A stretch of 64,000 bases of DNA from the NCBI GenBank assembly GCA_947493885.1, contig CANLTE010000001.1, positions 124,001 to 188,000 on the forward strand, given 5' to 3'. Shown one piece after another: positions 18,948 to 28,789 of this stretch. Numbering within the stretch: position 1 is the stretch's first letter; every line of letters begins with the position of its first letter. Below the pieces are notes generated by a model. That model searched no databases and had not been told where the DNA came from. It saw only the letters and a program-made list of their open reading frames with translations. The position numbers and the translations under genes were made by a program. This stretch comes from an uncultured Maribacter sp. (lineage in GTDB: Bacteria; Bacteroidota; Bacteroidia; Flavobacteriales; Flavobacteriaceae).

Positions 18948-19999
18948 CTTTTAAAATACTTTTTAGTAAATCTTGAAATATCTATCTCGACAGGAAGTTG
19001 TTTTTGATGCTCTATAAAATCGTACAATTGTTCTGATGCAGTTGGTCCGATTATAACTCCTCTGGAGCCAAAACCGTTTAAAACATATACATTTTCATAT
19101 ACAGGATGTCTTCCAAGTAGTGGTCTTCTATCCGCTACTGTTGGTCGTATACCGGCCACATGTTTTACTACATTATACGGGCATTTTAGAAAAGTTTTCA
19201 GCTTTTGTTCTAACTCCTCTCTTGCCTCAGTTGTGGGTGTATTGGTTTTGTCCTTCCATTTGTAAGTGGCACCAACTAAATATTCATCATTATCCAATGG
19301 CACAGTAAATACGCCAGATTTTATAATACTAGTTTCTTTAAAGTCGGTAGATTTAATTCGTAATAGCTCACCTTTTGTACCATTCAATGGTAAATAATTA
19401 AAAAAAGGATTCTGTATTAAGCCATAACCTTCTGCAAATACTATTTGTTTTGCCTTTATTGACCTATACTGAATATAATCTTGGTTGATTTGAAGTTCAT
19501 CATAATCTAATGATTCAGCTGTTAACAAAAGTTGCTCTTGAAGAAAAGTGCTATATTTTTCCAACAACAAAGAAGTATCAATCCTTCCTGTATTTAAGAC
19601 CTCTCCGAACCCAAAAGGAGCATCAATTTCGGGATTGCTATTTTTCCTCACTGTTGTAGACATGTAGTGCTCTAAAACAGGTTTATCTGCAGCTTCAAAC
19701 CACATATTTTGTTCCTCTATTGAAGCAAATTTTCGTAAAATGGGAATTTTACAATCTAACTTTGTTTCAAGTTTTTCTTCTAATTTTTTGTAAAAAGGAA
19801 GTGCTTTTTGTAACTGTTTATCCGCATTCCAAGCAAGGGTGAATCTTTTTAAGATAACAGGGTTATACATACCACCTGCAACTTTAGAAGACACTTGAGA
19901 ATCATCACTAATTACATGAAAAGTTTTATTGTTTTTTAATAATGTTTCACTAAACGAAACACCGCCTAAACCCAACCCAACAACTAAATAGTCTAACAT
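18944..19999 (-). CDS. FAD-dependent oxidoreductase (D-amino-acid oxidase/DadA-like fold)
   Basis: The 351-residue protein starts with the dinucleotide-binding motif DYLVVGLGLGGVSFSE (about 3-18). It has the second FAD signature near the C-terminus (GIRPTVADRRPLLG and YVLNGFGSRGVIIGP, about 283-325). This is the DAO superfamily (amine or amino-acid oxidase, or tRNA-modification C-domain relatives). There is no signal peptide, so it is cytoplasmic. The substrate cannot be read from the sequence; the neighbours (ABC-F, gldN) give no metabolic clue. Confidence 0.82.
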   Translation of the reverse strand: MLDYLVVGLGLGGVSFSETLLKNNKTFHVISDDSQVSSKVAGGMYNPVILKRFTLAWNADKQLQKALPFYKKLEEKLETKLDCKIPILRKFASIEEQNMWFEAADKPVLEHYMSTTVRKNSNPEIDAPFGFGEVLNTGRIDTSLLLEKYSTFLQEQLLLTAESLDYDELQINQDYIQYRSIKAKQIVFAEGYGLIQNPFFNYLPLNGTKGELLRIKSTDFKETSIIKSGVFTVPLDNDEYLVGATYKWKDKTNTPTTEAREELEQKLKTFLKCPYNVVKHVAGIRPTVADRRPLLGRHPVYENVYVLNGFGSRGVIIGPTASEQLYDFIEHQKQLPVEIDISRFTKKYFKS

Positions 20000-20043
20000 T
20001 TGGTAAATATATAATGAAATACCTTGCCAACATTAATACTAAC

Positions 20044-20076
20044 AAAAAATGCTCTCAATAATTGAGAGCATTTTTT
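20044..20076. terminator. Bidirectional terminator after gldN
   Basis: AAAAAATGCTCTCAAT (20044-20059) and its exact complement (20061-20076) form a strong stem with A/T runs on both sides. It lies about 30 bases past the gldN stop and so closes the gldKLMN transcript on the minus strand. Confidence 0.85.
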
Positions 20077-20104
20077 ATATTATTTTGAATTGGAATAATT
20101 TAGA

Positions 20105-21019
20105 CTAGTAAGCCCACATATCTTGTTCCCTGTCTCGGATAACTTCCTTTATACGTTTAGCTTCCAACAATTGAAACAATGCGTTGTCTGCAATATAATC
20201 ATTAACCTTACGGTCTCCGTGAACGTTATCTTCTCGATAAATTACACCGTTAAATCTTCTTGCGTTTAACAACATATCAAAAGATATGGGTTGTGCCGAA
20301 TTACGTTGATTAAACACCTTTGCTTCATGTAATATTTGTCTAGCAGAAGGATACCATACCCAAAACAACTCAACTTTAGCATCAGAAGGGTCCATAGACT
20401 CATCATCAATAAAGTTAACATCTGGTGCAACTGGTGCAATACCCAATAATCGGTATTTAAGTTCTCCTTGACGCTTATCAAAATACCATATACCTTTTAT
20501 ACGATACTCTTCAATATCAGCAGCGGTTAAATCTCTTTGATTAATGTACTCTGCTGAAATTTCTTCACCAGCATTTAATTGTTCGTAACCGTAATCTGTA
20601 GTATCTACCTTTTGCAAGGTAGCTGCTAAATCACTGAACTTTCTTTTTTCAGTAAAGTAAGAATCTACATAAACATCATCCAGTTTTCCGCTTTTAATGT
20701 TTTTAATTAAAACATCATATAACGATCTTCTATCTGCCCCTATATCTATAGTATCAGTAGGGTAGTATAACGGAAAGTTTACACGCTCATCTAAATCTAT
20801 AGTTTCCCATATTGTTTTTGACCAAAGAATATCTCTGTCATCAACATAAGCATATTTTAATGGAGCATCATTATCAAGCTCTTTTTGAGCTTCAGTTCTT
20901 TTACCAATATCGTTGGGCTTTTTAGCATTTAATATGTTTGCTTGCGCCATCATTGATGCTGGTAACAATGTTATTGCTCCGATTACTAAAACATTTTTCC
21001 AATTCATTTTTTTAATCAT
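20105..21019 (-). CDS. gldN: Gliding motility / type IX secretion protein GldN
   Basis: The 304-residue protein has a signal peptide (about 1-26, ending SMMAQ). The conserved GldN body includes DRDILWSKTIWETIDLDERVN (two adjoining phrases, about 60-80) and KVELFWVWYPSARQIL (about 215-230). GldN (PorN) forms the periplasmic ring with GldK at the outer membrane and contacts GldM. Last gene of gldKLMN, 51 bases after gldM, followed by a strong terminator. An alternative start at Met5 would give a more compact signal peptide. Length is normal for flavobacteria. Confidence 0.95.
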   Translation of the reverse strand: MIKKMNWKNVLVIGAITLLPASMMAQANILNAKKPNDIGKRTEAQKELDNDAPLKYAYVDDRDILWSKTIWETIDLDERVNFPLYYPTDTIDIGADRRSLYDVLIKNIKSGKLDDVYVDSYFTEKRKFSDLAATLQKVDTTDYGYEQLNAGEEISAEYINQRDLTAADIEEYRIKGIWYFDKRQGELKYRLLGIAPVAPDVNFIDDESMDPSDAKVELFWVWYPSARQILHEAKVFNQRNSAQPISFDMLLNARRFNGVIYREDNVHGDRKVNDYIADNALFQLLEAKRIKEVIRDREQDMWAY

Positions 21020-21070
21020 TTAAAAGTAACCGGGTGAGCCCAAAAGCTTACCCGGAAATTTTTATTGTTA

Positions 21071-22630
21071 TTAATTTGTTATCTCCACAACTACAGGAGA
21101 TACCTTCTTAAGTTTATAACTTTTGTTATTTGTGATGTAAGCGTTGATATCAAATATCTGAACAGCATCACCTCTTTTAGCTCTCTTAAGCGCAGATTTA
21201 GCTCTTGCGTCTAATCTACTACCATTTACACTAACTGTTGGTTGTCCTGGAACTTTAAATTTGAATCCTCCAACTTTAAGGTTAAGGTCAAAATCAAAAT
21301 CTTCTAACAATGCACCTACGGTAGCTATCTCTAAGTTCTTTCTAGGCATTTTAGCACTTCCTGATTCCCCTCTAATAGAACCAGACGGTCTTGGAATATC
21401 TTTAATTCTAAACGTTGCTGGTGTAGAAATACGCTGACCATCAGGTAAAGTACCAGAAGCCATAATTTTTACAGTTCTTCCTTTTCCTGGGTTCATTACA
21501 TACTTACTTCCACTTAACTTTTTAAGTCCTGGAGCAGAAGCACTAACCTTATTGTTTGGTATACCTGGTATAGATATAGACATTGGGTTAGCTACGCCAC
21601 GATAAACAACATTCATTTTATCAGCAGCAATTAATGCAGCATTAGGCTTAGAAATTGTAGCGAAAGAATTTTTAACCTCAACAGGAATTTCTTCACCATC
21701 TTGCTTAAAGAAAATCTGACCAGCAATAGTGTGATCACCTGGGCTACCAGCGCCAATTAACATTTTAACACCACCAGACTCTAATACGTAATCTTTACCT
21801 TCAGCTAATTTTCTTCCGTCCAACGTTAATTCTGCTCTTACTGGAGTTGATGAATTATCAGTTTTACTAATAATAATTTTACCATCATACCTATCTCCTG
21901 AATAAAAGGCTGATTTAGCTGCTTGTAATGAAGTAGCAAAGTTTTTTAAAGATACTTGATCAGTTAAGTTACCAGCTAACATAGATTTTAAAGCATCTTC
22001 TTCAGTTGTTTTAATATCTTGTTGTAAAGCAGTTAACTTAGTTAATGAAGCTACTAATGGAAAATGCTCATAGTGATAGTTAAGCCAATCTTGCTTAGTT
22101 CCATCTCTTTTTTCTACTTTACCATTCGCGTCACCTGTTTGAAAACGAGCTTCAACAGATTCTTTAAGTGCTTGAGGTACCATAGCAGAAACCTGAGTTC
22201 TATAGTCAGTAATTCTTTTTAAGAATTCTTTACCTCCTGCTGAAAGCTTATCTCCTTGAAATAACTTTTGATCTAAATAGTCAGACTTATCCATTACGGT
22301 ATAATCTTTAGGATCTTCTACATCCTTCATCATACCTTTTTTAAGTCCCTCTAGGTAATCGTAATAATCTTGAGATAAGGTTTTAATTTTCTGAGCTTTT
22401 TGATATAGCTCACCATACTTCTGAGAATCCTCATCAGCTTTTGTTTCTAAACTACCTAAGAAAGCTAAATTACTTTCTGTAGTTTTCGCGTTAGAAGTTT
22501 CCATCTTTTCGTTCATAAGACCGAAAGCTGCTAAAACTTCTTTACTCATATTTAAGGCCAACATCGCGATGAAGATCAAATACATTAGATTGATCATCTT
22601 CTGACGTGGTGTTGCTTTTCCTCCTGCCAT
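21071..22630 (-). CDS. gldM: Gliding motility / T9SS motor protein GldM
   Basis: The 519-residue protein begins with the highly conserved N-terminus MAGGKATPRQKMINLMYLIF. One membrane span at about 12-31 inserts into the GldL ring. The rest is periplasmic (domains D1-D4 in PorM/GldM), reaching the GldKN ring. With GldL it forms the proton-driven motor of type IX secretion and gliding. It follows gldL by 61 bases in the operon. Sequence and length are standard. Confidence 0.96.
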   Translation of the reverse strand: MAGGKATPRQKMINLMYLIFIAMLALNMSKEVLAAFGLMNEKMETSNAKTTESNLAFLGSLETKADEDSQKYGELYQKAQKIKTLSQDYYDYLEGLKKGMMKDVEDPKDYTVMDKSDYLDQKLFQGDKLSAGGKEFLKRITDYRTQVSAMVPQALKESVEARFQTGDANGKVEKRDGTKQDWLNYHYEHFPLVASLTKLTALQQDIKTTEEDALKSMLAGNLTDQVSLKNFATSLQAAKSAFYSGDRYDGKIIISKTDNSSTPVRAELTLDGRKLAEGKDYVLESGGVKMLIGAGSPGDHTIAGQIFFKQDGEEIPVEVKNSFATISKPNAALIAADKMNVVYRGVANPMSISIPGIPNNKVSASAPGLKKLSGSKYVMNPGKGRTVKIMASGTLPDGQRISTPATFRIKDIPRPSGSIRGESGSAKMPRKNLEIATVGALLEDFDFDLNLKVGGFKFKVPGQPTVSVNGSRLDARAKSALKRAKRGDAVQIFDINAYITNNKSYKLKKVSPVVVEITN

Positions 22631-22691
22631 GTTTTTTCTAATTAGGTTTTATTAATTTGATTTGATTTGGATTTTTACAAACTAACTCTAA

Positions 22692-23342
22692 TTAGTTTTT
22701 GCTCATTGCAGATAACATTCCACCATAAACACCATTCAATGAAGAAAGGTTTGTAGATAATGATGCCATTTGTTCTTTAAGCGCTGAAGCATTTTGTACT
22801 ACTTCCTCATTTACAGATGCTTGCTTGCTTGCGCTTTCTAACTGTACTTTATAAAGGCTGTTTAAAGACTCCATTTGAGCAGCAGCATGTACCATTTCGT
22901 CAGAGTACTTTTTAGTAGATTCCATTGCGTCTACTGTAGGTGCAATACCTTTAGCAGCTCCTTCAAAGTTTTTGATGCTAGATCCTAAACTTTCCATTAA
23001 GTTAGCATCGATACCTGCTTCTTGTAAAAGGTTATCTAATTTTTTAGATAATGAAGCTTCAGCTTCTTTCATTTCTGCAGCTTCGTTAGATCTTCCATTG
23101 GAAGCTCCACCTGCTAATTCTGGATATACTAAAGACCAATCGTACTCATCGTCTACAGGCTCAAATGCACTAATAGCGAAAATAAGTGCCTCTGTAATAA
23201 GACCAATTGCAAGTAATAATCCACCCGTTAATGGTCCAAATTCCCAGTGAAGAATTTTAAATAGAGCTCCGATAATTACTACAGATGCTCCAAGACCATA
23301 AGCCATATTAAATAATTTCTTTGTTGATTTTGACTGTGCCAT
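22692..23342 (-). CDS. gldL: Gliding motility / T9SS motor protein GldL
   Basis: The 216-residue inner-membrane protein has two spans at about 11-31 and 37-60. The motif GALFKILHWEFGPLTGG joins them, and an acidic residue in TM2 (Glu51) matches the glutamate implicated in proton use in the F. johnsoniae protein. The long cytoplasmic C-terminus is rich in helices. It forms a pentameric ring around GldM. It sits between gldK (97 bases upstream) and gldM. Confidence 0.96.
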   Translation of the reverse strand: MAQSKSTKKLFNMAYGLGASVVIIGALFKILHWEFGPLTGGLLLAIGLITEALIFAISAFEPVDDEYDWSLVYPELAGGASNGRSNEAAEMKEAEASLSKKLDNLLQEAGIDANLMESLGSSIKNFEGAAKGIAPTVDAMESTKKYSDEMVHAAAQMESLNSLYKVQLESASKQASVNEEVVQNASALKEQMASLSTNLSSLNGVYGGMLSAMSKN

Positions 23343-23439
23343 AATTTAATTTAATTTAAGGTTTGCTAATAAAAAGATTTGGTTAAAAAAATTTGATTTA
23401 AAAAATCGTTTATATAATTAAAATGTAATTAATTAATTT

Positions 23440-24804
23440 TTATTGTGTTGAGTCCTCTTCACCTAGATAATCTTGTACGGTTCTAAATCCGATATAACTT
23501 CTAACTGAATCAGCATATTCATAATCTCTGGTACTTACTTGTAGGAAATAAGCAACATCTTTCCATGATCCACCTCTAATAACTTTTCTTTCGTTACTAC
23601 CGTCTCCTCCATTCGGATTCATTGTTGAAACATATTCATACGAATTAGGGTCGTAACTAGAATTTGTCCATTCTGATACGTTACCTGCCATGTTATATAA
23701 ATTATAATCGTTAGGCTCGTAAGCTTTTGCTTCTACTGTGTATAGTGCTTGATCGGCGGCATAATCTCCACGTTGTGGTTTAAAGTTAGCCATAAAACAA
23801 CCTGTATCACTTATTACATAGGGTCCACCCCAAGGGTAAGTTCCTCCTTCGATTCCTCCTCTAGCTGCATATTCCCATTCTGCTTCGGTAGGTAATCTAA
23901 ACTGATTTACAAATTGTTTTCCGCGACTCTTTTGGTCATCGTTTTTAAATTTAGTTCTCCAGTTACAAAAAGCCTTTGCTTGTTTCCAAGAAACTCCAAC
24001 TACTGGATAATCGCTATATGCATCATGCCAGAAATAATCATTATGCATAGGTTCGTTATACGAATATTCAAAATCGCGAATCCATACTGTGGTATCTGGA
24101 TAAATCTCTAATTCTTCATGACGAATAAAATCACTTCTACGACTGTTCCCCTTTTTAGCGGCACGTGCTGCAGCTTCAATATCCATCCAAGAATATTTAT
24201 ATTTTAACTTAGTAACATCAATGGTTCTTTGTCCGTTGTATGATTCTTGTTCTGGAATATAAAGTGAATCCATAACCTCAGTATAATACTCATCTGGATA
24301 ATCAGAAGTATCCCATACTAAGTCTGCATCTTTATTTAATGCTCTACCCTCGTATCCGGTCTCTCCCATACCAGAATAATTGTCTAACATATACTTATCA
24401 TATATAGAAGCTTTGGTAGTATCTGCATCTTTAAATGCGTAATCACCAATACCTCCATCTTCTGGACCAACACCAAGTTCATCGGCTAGTATTGCTAATT
24501 TTGTTCTTGTAATGGAATCCTTTACCCATTCTACAAATTGACGATACTCGCTATTTGTAATTTCGGTATCATCCATATAAAAAGAACGTACAGTAACTGT
24601 TTTTGTAGGAGCATTAAGCACCTTAGCTTGGTCTTCCTCAGCCTTACCCATGATAAACGATCCACGAGGGATCAATTCCATGCCATAAGGTTTTTCGGGA
24701 TACCACTTTTTCCCACGGGCTCCAACTAGTTCCCCCTTTGTTTTTGATCCACAACTGGAGAGTAAAAACACTAACGCCATGGATGATAACAATAGCTTCT
24801 TCAT
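23440..24804 (-). CDS. gldK: Gliding motility / T9SS lipoprotein GldK
   Basis: The 454-residue protein has a lipoprotein signal with lipobox LLSSC (Cys about 18). A formylglycine-generating-enzyme/sulfatase-modifying-factor fold follows, visible in IPRGSFIMGKAEED, FYMDDTEITNSEYRQFVEWV, GVSWKQAKAFCNWRT, RLPTEAEWEYAARGG and KVIRGGSWKDVAYFLQVSTRD. GldK (PorK) uses the fold as a structural ring component at the outer membrane with GldN, not as an enzyme. First gene of the gldKLMN set. Confidence 0.96.
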   Translation of the reverse strand: MKKLLLSSMALVFLLSSCGSKTKGELVGARGKKWYPEKPYGMELIPRGSFIMGKAEEDQAKVLNAPTKTVTVRSFYMDDTEITNSEYRQFVEWVKDSITRTKLAILADELGVGPEDGGIGDYAFKDADTTKASIYDKYMLDNYSGMGETGYEGRALNKDADLVWDTSDYPDEYYTEVMDSLYIPEQESYNGQRTIDVTKLKYKYSWMDIEAAARAAKKGNSRRSDFIRHEELEIYPDTTVWIRDFEYSYNEPMHNDYFWHDAYSDYPVVGVSWKQAKAFCNWRTKFKNDDQKSRGKQFVNQFRLPTEAEWEYAARGGIEGGTYPWGGPYVISDTGCFMANFKPQRGDYAADQALYTVEAKAYEPNDYNLYNMAGNVSEWTNSSYDPNSYEYVSTMNPNGGDGSNERKVIRGGSWKDVAYFLQVSTRDYEYADSVRSYIGFRTVQDYLGEEDSTQ

Positions 24805-24828
24805 ATTTTAGGTTAAATTTCGATTATG

Positions 24829-24843
24829 GTTTAAACTTTAAAC
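24829..24843. promoter_or_regulatory. 15-bp palindrome upstream of gldK
   Basis: GTTTAAA-C-TTTAAAC is a perfect inverted repeat 25 bases before the gldK ATG. It is A+T rich and could occur by chance. It is recorded because it lies in the only sizeable gap (122 bases) upstream of gldKLMN. Confidence 0.3.
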
Positions 24844-24926
24844 ACAATTATTCATTCTACACACTAAAACTATGTTTTGAGTAAATTATTGTATCTAATG
24901 CTTAATCCTTTTAAAAAAAGTTTTTT

Positions 24927-26084
24927 TTAGTTAAACCCTTTTTTATAGGCTTTAAACCACCGTTCTGGAATGTTTTGATTACACGCATCAAAATAGTCTT
25001 TTTCGGTGCATGATAATAACGCAGGGGAATCGTGTTTAGTATGTGTAGATAAAATCATTGGTGCTTCAACCCACCATCTTTGAGACAATTGACTTTTATA
25101 AAAAACCAGTTGTTCTGTATCTGTAGGTACGGTATACTTGGTAAAATCATCTTTGTTAACAAAAGGGGACTCTTTTATTCTGTAGTTTGTGCCTTCAATA
25201 AAATACCAAATTATTTGTGCAATTAGTTGACAGGATTGATTTAAATTTTCCATTTCGTAAATACCAAATACGTTTAACGTATCACTTATTCCGGCGTATC
25301 GCGCAATGGCACAAATTTCTCTTCCGTTAAAACCGTTTGGAGAAAAGTTATTTGAATACCCCATTTCACTTGCTTGAATAGCTCTAGCATCTAGACTTAC
25401 CATATTGGCATTTCGAAGTATCGGTTCCACTATGGTGATATCACTGGTAACCTCACCAAGTCTGTAAGATTCAAAGAAAAGGCGCTCCATTAAATCTAAT
25501 TCTTCTTGGGCATTAAAATAACTTTGATATCCAATATTGGAAAAATTAAATAGGTTATTAGGCTTATCTGTAATTATTTTACTCATGTATGAGTGCGAAG
25601 AAATTAACTCATCATCAAGACCAAAGTCAAAACGGCTATCTACAGCAACTAAATTAACCATGTCTTTTAGCCCATCAAAAGCTCTATATGCTGGGTAAGT
25701 AATATCTTGAGTAGCCCCTAATATAATTGGAATGATATTTTCCTCTAATAATCCTGCAACGATTTGCTTTACTACAAAATAAGTATCATCTACTGTGTCT
25801 CCTTCTTCAATATCACCCATATCTATTATGGTAGAATTCCAATTACCTACGAGTAATTTGTAGAATTCCATTCGAAGTGAAGAGGTATCTAACTTTTCGA
25901 TTTTTTTTTCAAAAGCATTGCGAGATTCTTTTACTCCCAATAATGCTACGGACGCATTAGCTAAAACAGGTAAGCCATCCTTTTTTGTATGAATAAAAAT
26001 ATTTTTTCCGAGTGCCTGCGAAGGAAGCAACTCGCAATGCCCCATTACTCTATCTTCAACTGGTACTAAAAAATCGTATGCCAT
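24927..26084 (-). CDS. Arginase/formiminoglutamase-fold protein with degenerate metal site
   Basis: The 385-residue protein has the ureohydrolase (arginase family) fold over its central 250 residues. The metal-binding motifs are damaged. The GGDH-type site reads LGATQD (122-127, Gln at 126). The DxHxD site reads DSRFD (149-153, Arg for His). The DxD site reads DAR (232-234, Arg for the second Asp). With His, His and one Asp replaced, normal binuclear manganese catalysis is unlikely, so the name formimidoylglutamase would be misleading. It lies 2 bases after topA and 122 bases before gldK on the same strand, which suggests a non-catalytic partner role in this neighbourhood. That role is inferred, not shown. 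Confidence 0.85.
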   Translation of the reverse strand: MAYDFLVPVEDRVMGHCELLPSQALGKNIFIHTKKDGLPVLANASVALLGVKESRNAFEKKIEKLDTSSLRMEFYKLLVGNWNSTIIDMGDIEEGDTVDDTYFVVKQIVAGLLEENIIPIILGATQDITYPAYRAFDGLKDMVNLVAVDSRFDFGLDDELISSHSYMSKIITDKPNNLFNFSNIGYQSYFNAQEELDLMERLFFESYRLGEVTSDITIVEPILRNANMVSLDARAIQASEMGYSNNFSPNGFNGREICAIARYAGISDTLNVFGIYEMENLNQSCQLIAQIIWYFIEGTNYRIKESPFVNKDDFTKYTVPTDTEQLVFYKSQLSQRWWVEAPMILSTHTKHDSPALLSCTEKDYFDACNQNIPERWFKAYKKGFN

Positions 26085-26086
26085 TT

Positions 26087-28582
26087 TTATTTTTTCGCTT
26101 TGGGTTTAGCTTTAGCTTTTGTTTTTTTCTTTGGTGTTTTTTTCTCAATTAATTCGGCCGCTTCTTTCAGCGTCATTTTTGTGGCATCAACTGTTTTAGC
26201 TAACTCTACTTTTATTTTCCCTTTTATGATATTATGCCTTCCCCATCTCGCCTTTTCAATTCTAATACCCTCTTCTTCCCAATTTTGAACAACCTTATCT
26301 ATTTCTTTTTGTTTTTTAACTTCAATTAACTCCTCAATATTTTCTTGAGTAAGGTTATCAAAATCGTACTTTTTAGAAACATTAATAAACATGCCGTCCC
26401 ATTTAATAAATGGCCCAAAACGCCCAACACCTTTCACCACATCTTTACCTTCATATGCCGCTATTGGTGCGTCAGCTTTTTGTTTTTCCTTTATTAATTC
26501 TATTGCTCTTTCTAAAGTGACATCCATAGCACTTTCACCAGCAGCCAAAGAAACAAACTTGCTTCCGAATTTCACATATGGTCCAAATCTACCAACATTT
26601 GCAAGAATTTCTTCTCCTTCAAAAACTCCCAAATTTCTTGGCAGTTTAAACAATTCCATTGCTTCTTCAAACGTAATAGTATTTAAAGAATGTTCTGGTA
26701 GTAAACTTGCAAACAAAGGTTTCTCTTCTTCTTCTACTGTTCCAATTTGTACCATTGGTCCAAATCTTCCTAAACGAACAGATACCTGACGACCGGATTT
26801 AGGATCTTTACCTAATACTCTTTCTCCACTAGCTCTGTCAGCATTAGCTTCAACATCTTCTACAGTTGGATGAAAATCCTGATAAAAATCTTTCATTACT
26901 TTCTTCCAATCTTCTTCACCTGAAGCTATCTCATCAAAATCCTCTTCTACCTTTGCCGTAAAATTATAGTCTAATATTTTTGAGAAATTGGTCACTAGAA
27001 AATCATTTACAATCATTCCGATATCTGTAGGCACCATTTTACCCTTATCAGAACCAATGGTTTCCGTTAATCCCTTTTCTTTTACGGAACCAGCTTCCAT
27101 TAACAACTGAACATATTTTCTTTCAGTGCCTTCAACAGTTCCTTTCTCTACATATCCTCTATTTAAAATCGTAGAAATTGTTGGTGCATATGTAGATGGT
27201 CTTCCAATTCCTAATTCTTCCAATTTTTTAACTAAAGAAGCTTCGGTAAATCTATATGGAGGTCTTGTAAACCTTTCTGTAGCTGTAATATATTTATTAA
27301 GTAATGCCTCGCCAACTTGCATGGCTGGTAACATACCTTCTTGTTCTTCTACTTTATCCTCTTCATCAATACCTTCCATGTAAACTTTAAGGAAACCATC
27401 AAATTTAATTACCTCTCCGTTTGCTGAAAATTCTTCGTTATGGGTAGATGCTTTTATTTTAACATTGGTACGCTCCAATTGCGCATCACTCATTTGGGAA
27501 GCAATTGTTCTTTTCCAAATAAGTTCGTACAATTTGGCCTGATCTCTTTCTAACGAAGGAGCCTGACGGGACATATCTGTAGGTCTAATGGCTTCATGAG
27601 CTTCCTGGGCTCCTTTAGATTTCCCTGTAAAATTTCTAACGTTACTATACTTTTCACCATAGTTTTCTATAATAGCATCCTTAGCAGCATTAATTGCTTC
27701 ACTGGAAAGGTTTACACTATCTGTTCTCATATAAGTAATAAGTCCAGCCTCATACAAACGCTGCGCAACTTGCATTGTTCTTCCAACCGAAAAATACAAT
27801 TTTCGAGATGCTTCTTGTTGTAATGTTGATGTTGTAAAGGGAGCTGACGGAGTTTTTTTTGCTGGTTTTTTATCCAGATTACCAACGGAAAAATCAGCAG
27901 TTAAATTTTTCTCTAAAAAAGCTTGCGCTTCTTCTTTTGAAGCAAAACTTTTATTCAATTTTGCAGAAAAAACACTTCCTGCCTTTGTTGTAAATTCAGC
28001 AGCTATTTTATATGATGCAACGGGATTAAAAGCCTCTATATCTCTTTCGCGTTCTACAATTAAGCGTACCGCAACGGATTGTACTCTACCAGCTGATAAC
28101 CCTGGCTTTATTTTTTTCCATAACACAGGTGATAATTGGTAGCCTACCAGTCTATCTAAAACTCTACGAGCTTGTTGGGCATTTACCAAGTTATAATTTA
28201 TTTCTCTAGGGGTCTTTATGGCTTTTTGAATTGCCGATTTTGTAATAGAGTTAAAAACTATACGCTTGGTTTTATCTTTATCTAAACCTAAAGTTTCTGC
28301 CAAATGCCATGAAATAGCTTCCCCTTCACGATCCTCATCACTTGCTAGCCATATCGTTTCTGCCTTTTTTGCTAAATCCTTTAATTTCTTAACAAGTGCT
28401 TTCTTTTCTTTATCAACAATATATTTAGGAGTAAAATCATTATCAACATCTACACCTAATTCTTTCGAGGGTAAATCCGCTATATGCCCAAAACTGGACT
28501 CTACTTTAAACTCTTTTCCTAAAAATTTCTCTATGGTTTTTGCCTTGGCAGGCGACTCTACAATTACTAAATTCTTGGCCAT
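26087..28582 (-). CDS. topA: DNA topoisomerase I
   Basis: The 831-residue type IA topoisomerase has an N-terminal TOPRIM domain (VIVESPAKAKTIEKFLG at 6-22; SDEDREGEAI at 81-90). The active-site tyrosine lies in LITYMRTDS (Tyr284), and LSAGRVQSVAVRLI (162-175) is conserved. The C-terminus has repeated GRFGP-type topoisomerase C-terminal modules (about 610-800) and ends in a lysine-rich tail. It relaxes negative supercoils. It starts a run of same-strand genes (arginase-fold protein, then gldKLMN). Confidence 0.96.
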   Translation of the reverse strand: MAKNLVIVESPAKAKTIEKFLGKEFKVESSFGHIADLPSKELGVDVDNDFTPKYIVDKEKKALVKKLKDLAKKAETIWLASDEDREGEAISWHLAETLGLDKDKTKRIVFNSITKSAIQKAIKTPREINYNLVNAQQARRVLDRLVGYQLSPVLWKKIKPGLSAGRVQSVAVRLIVERERDIEAFNPVASYKIAAEFTTKAGSVFSAKLNKSFASKEEAQAFLEKNLTADFSVGNLDKKPAKKTPSAPFTTSTLQQEASRKLYFSVGRTMQVAQRLYEAGLITYMRTDSVNLSSEAINAAKDAIIENYGEKYSNVRNFTGKSKGAQEAHEAIRPTDMSRQAPSLERDQAKLYELIWKRTIASQMSDAQLERTNVKIKASTHNEEFSANGEVIKFDGFLKVYMEGIDEEDKVEEQEGMLPAMQVGEALLNKYITATERFTRPPYRFTEASLVKKLEELGIGRPSTYAPTISTILNRGYVEKGTVEGTERKYVQLLMEAGSVKEKGLTETIGSDKGKMVPTDIGMIVNDFLVTNFSKILDYNFTAKVEEDFDEIASGEEDWKKVMKDFYQDFHPTVEDVEANADRASGERVLGKDPKSGRQVSVRLGRFGPMVQIGTVEEEEKPLFASLLPEHSLNTITFEEAMELFKLPRNLGVFEGEEILANVGRFGPYVKFGSKFVSLAAGESAMDVTLERAIELIKEKQKADAPIAAYEGKDVVKGVGRFGPFIKWDGMFINVSKKYDFDNLTQENIEELIEVKKQKEIDKVVQNWEEEGIRIEKARWGRHNIIKGKIKVELAKTVDATKMTLKEAAELIEKKTPKKKTKAKAKPKAKK

Positions 28583-28654
28583 TCTTCCGTTTTTCGAGAC
28601 ACAAAAGTAGTCGATTTTTTTTATTAAAAGCCAGACCTTATATATATGTATTAA

Positions 28655-28687
28655 AAAACACCTCTAATTTTAGAAGTGTTTTATTTT
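28655..28687 (-). terminator. Terminator-like hairpin downstream of the LVIVD gene
   Basis: AAAACAC-c-TCTAA (28655-28667) pairs with TTAGA-a-GTGTTTT (28670-28682) with one mismatch. The minus strand then runs into TTTTTTAA. It lies about 105 bases past the LVIVD stop and before the topA start. Confidence 0.5.
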
Positions 28688-28789
28688 GTAATACTTTGTT
28701 TAAAAGCCTGTTTTACATATTTATTAAAGCTTTTTTTTCATTAACCTGATAAGTAAAATCATGTAAATAATCAGGATTATAATGCAAAA

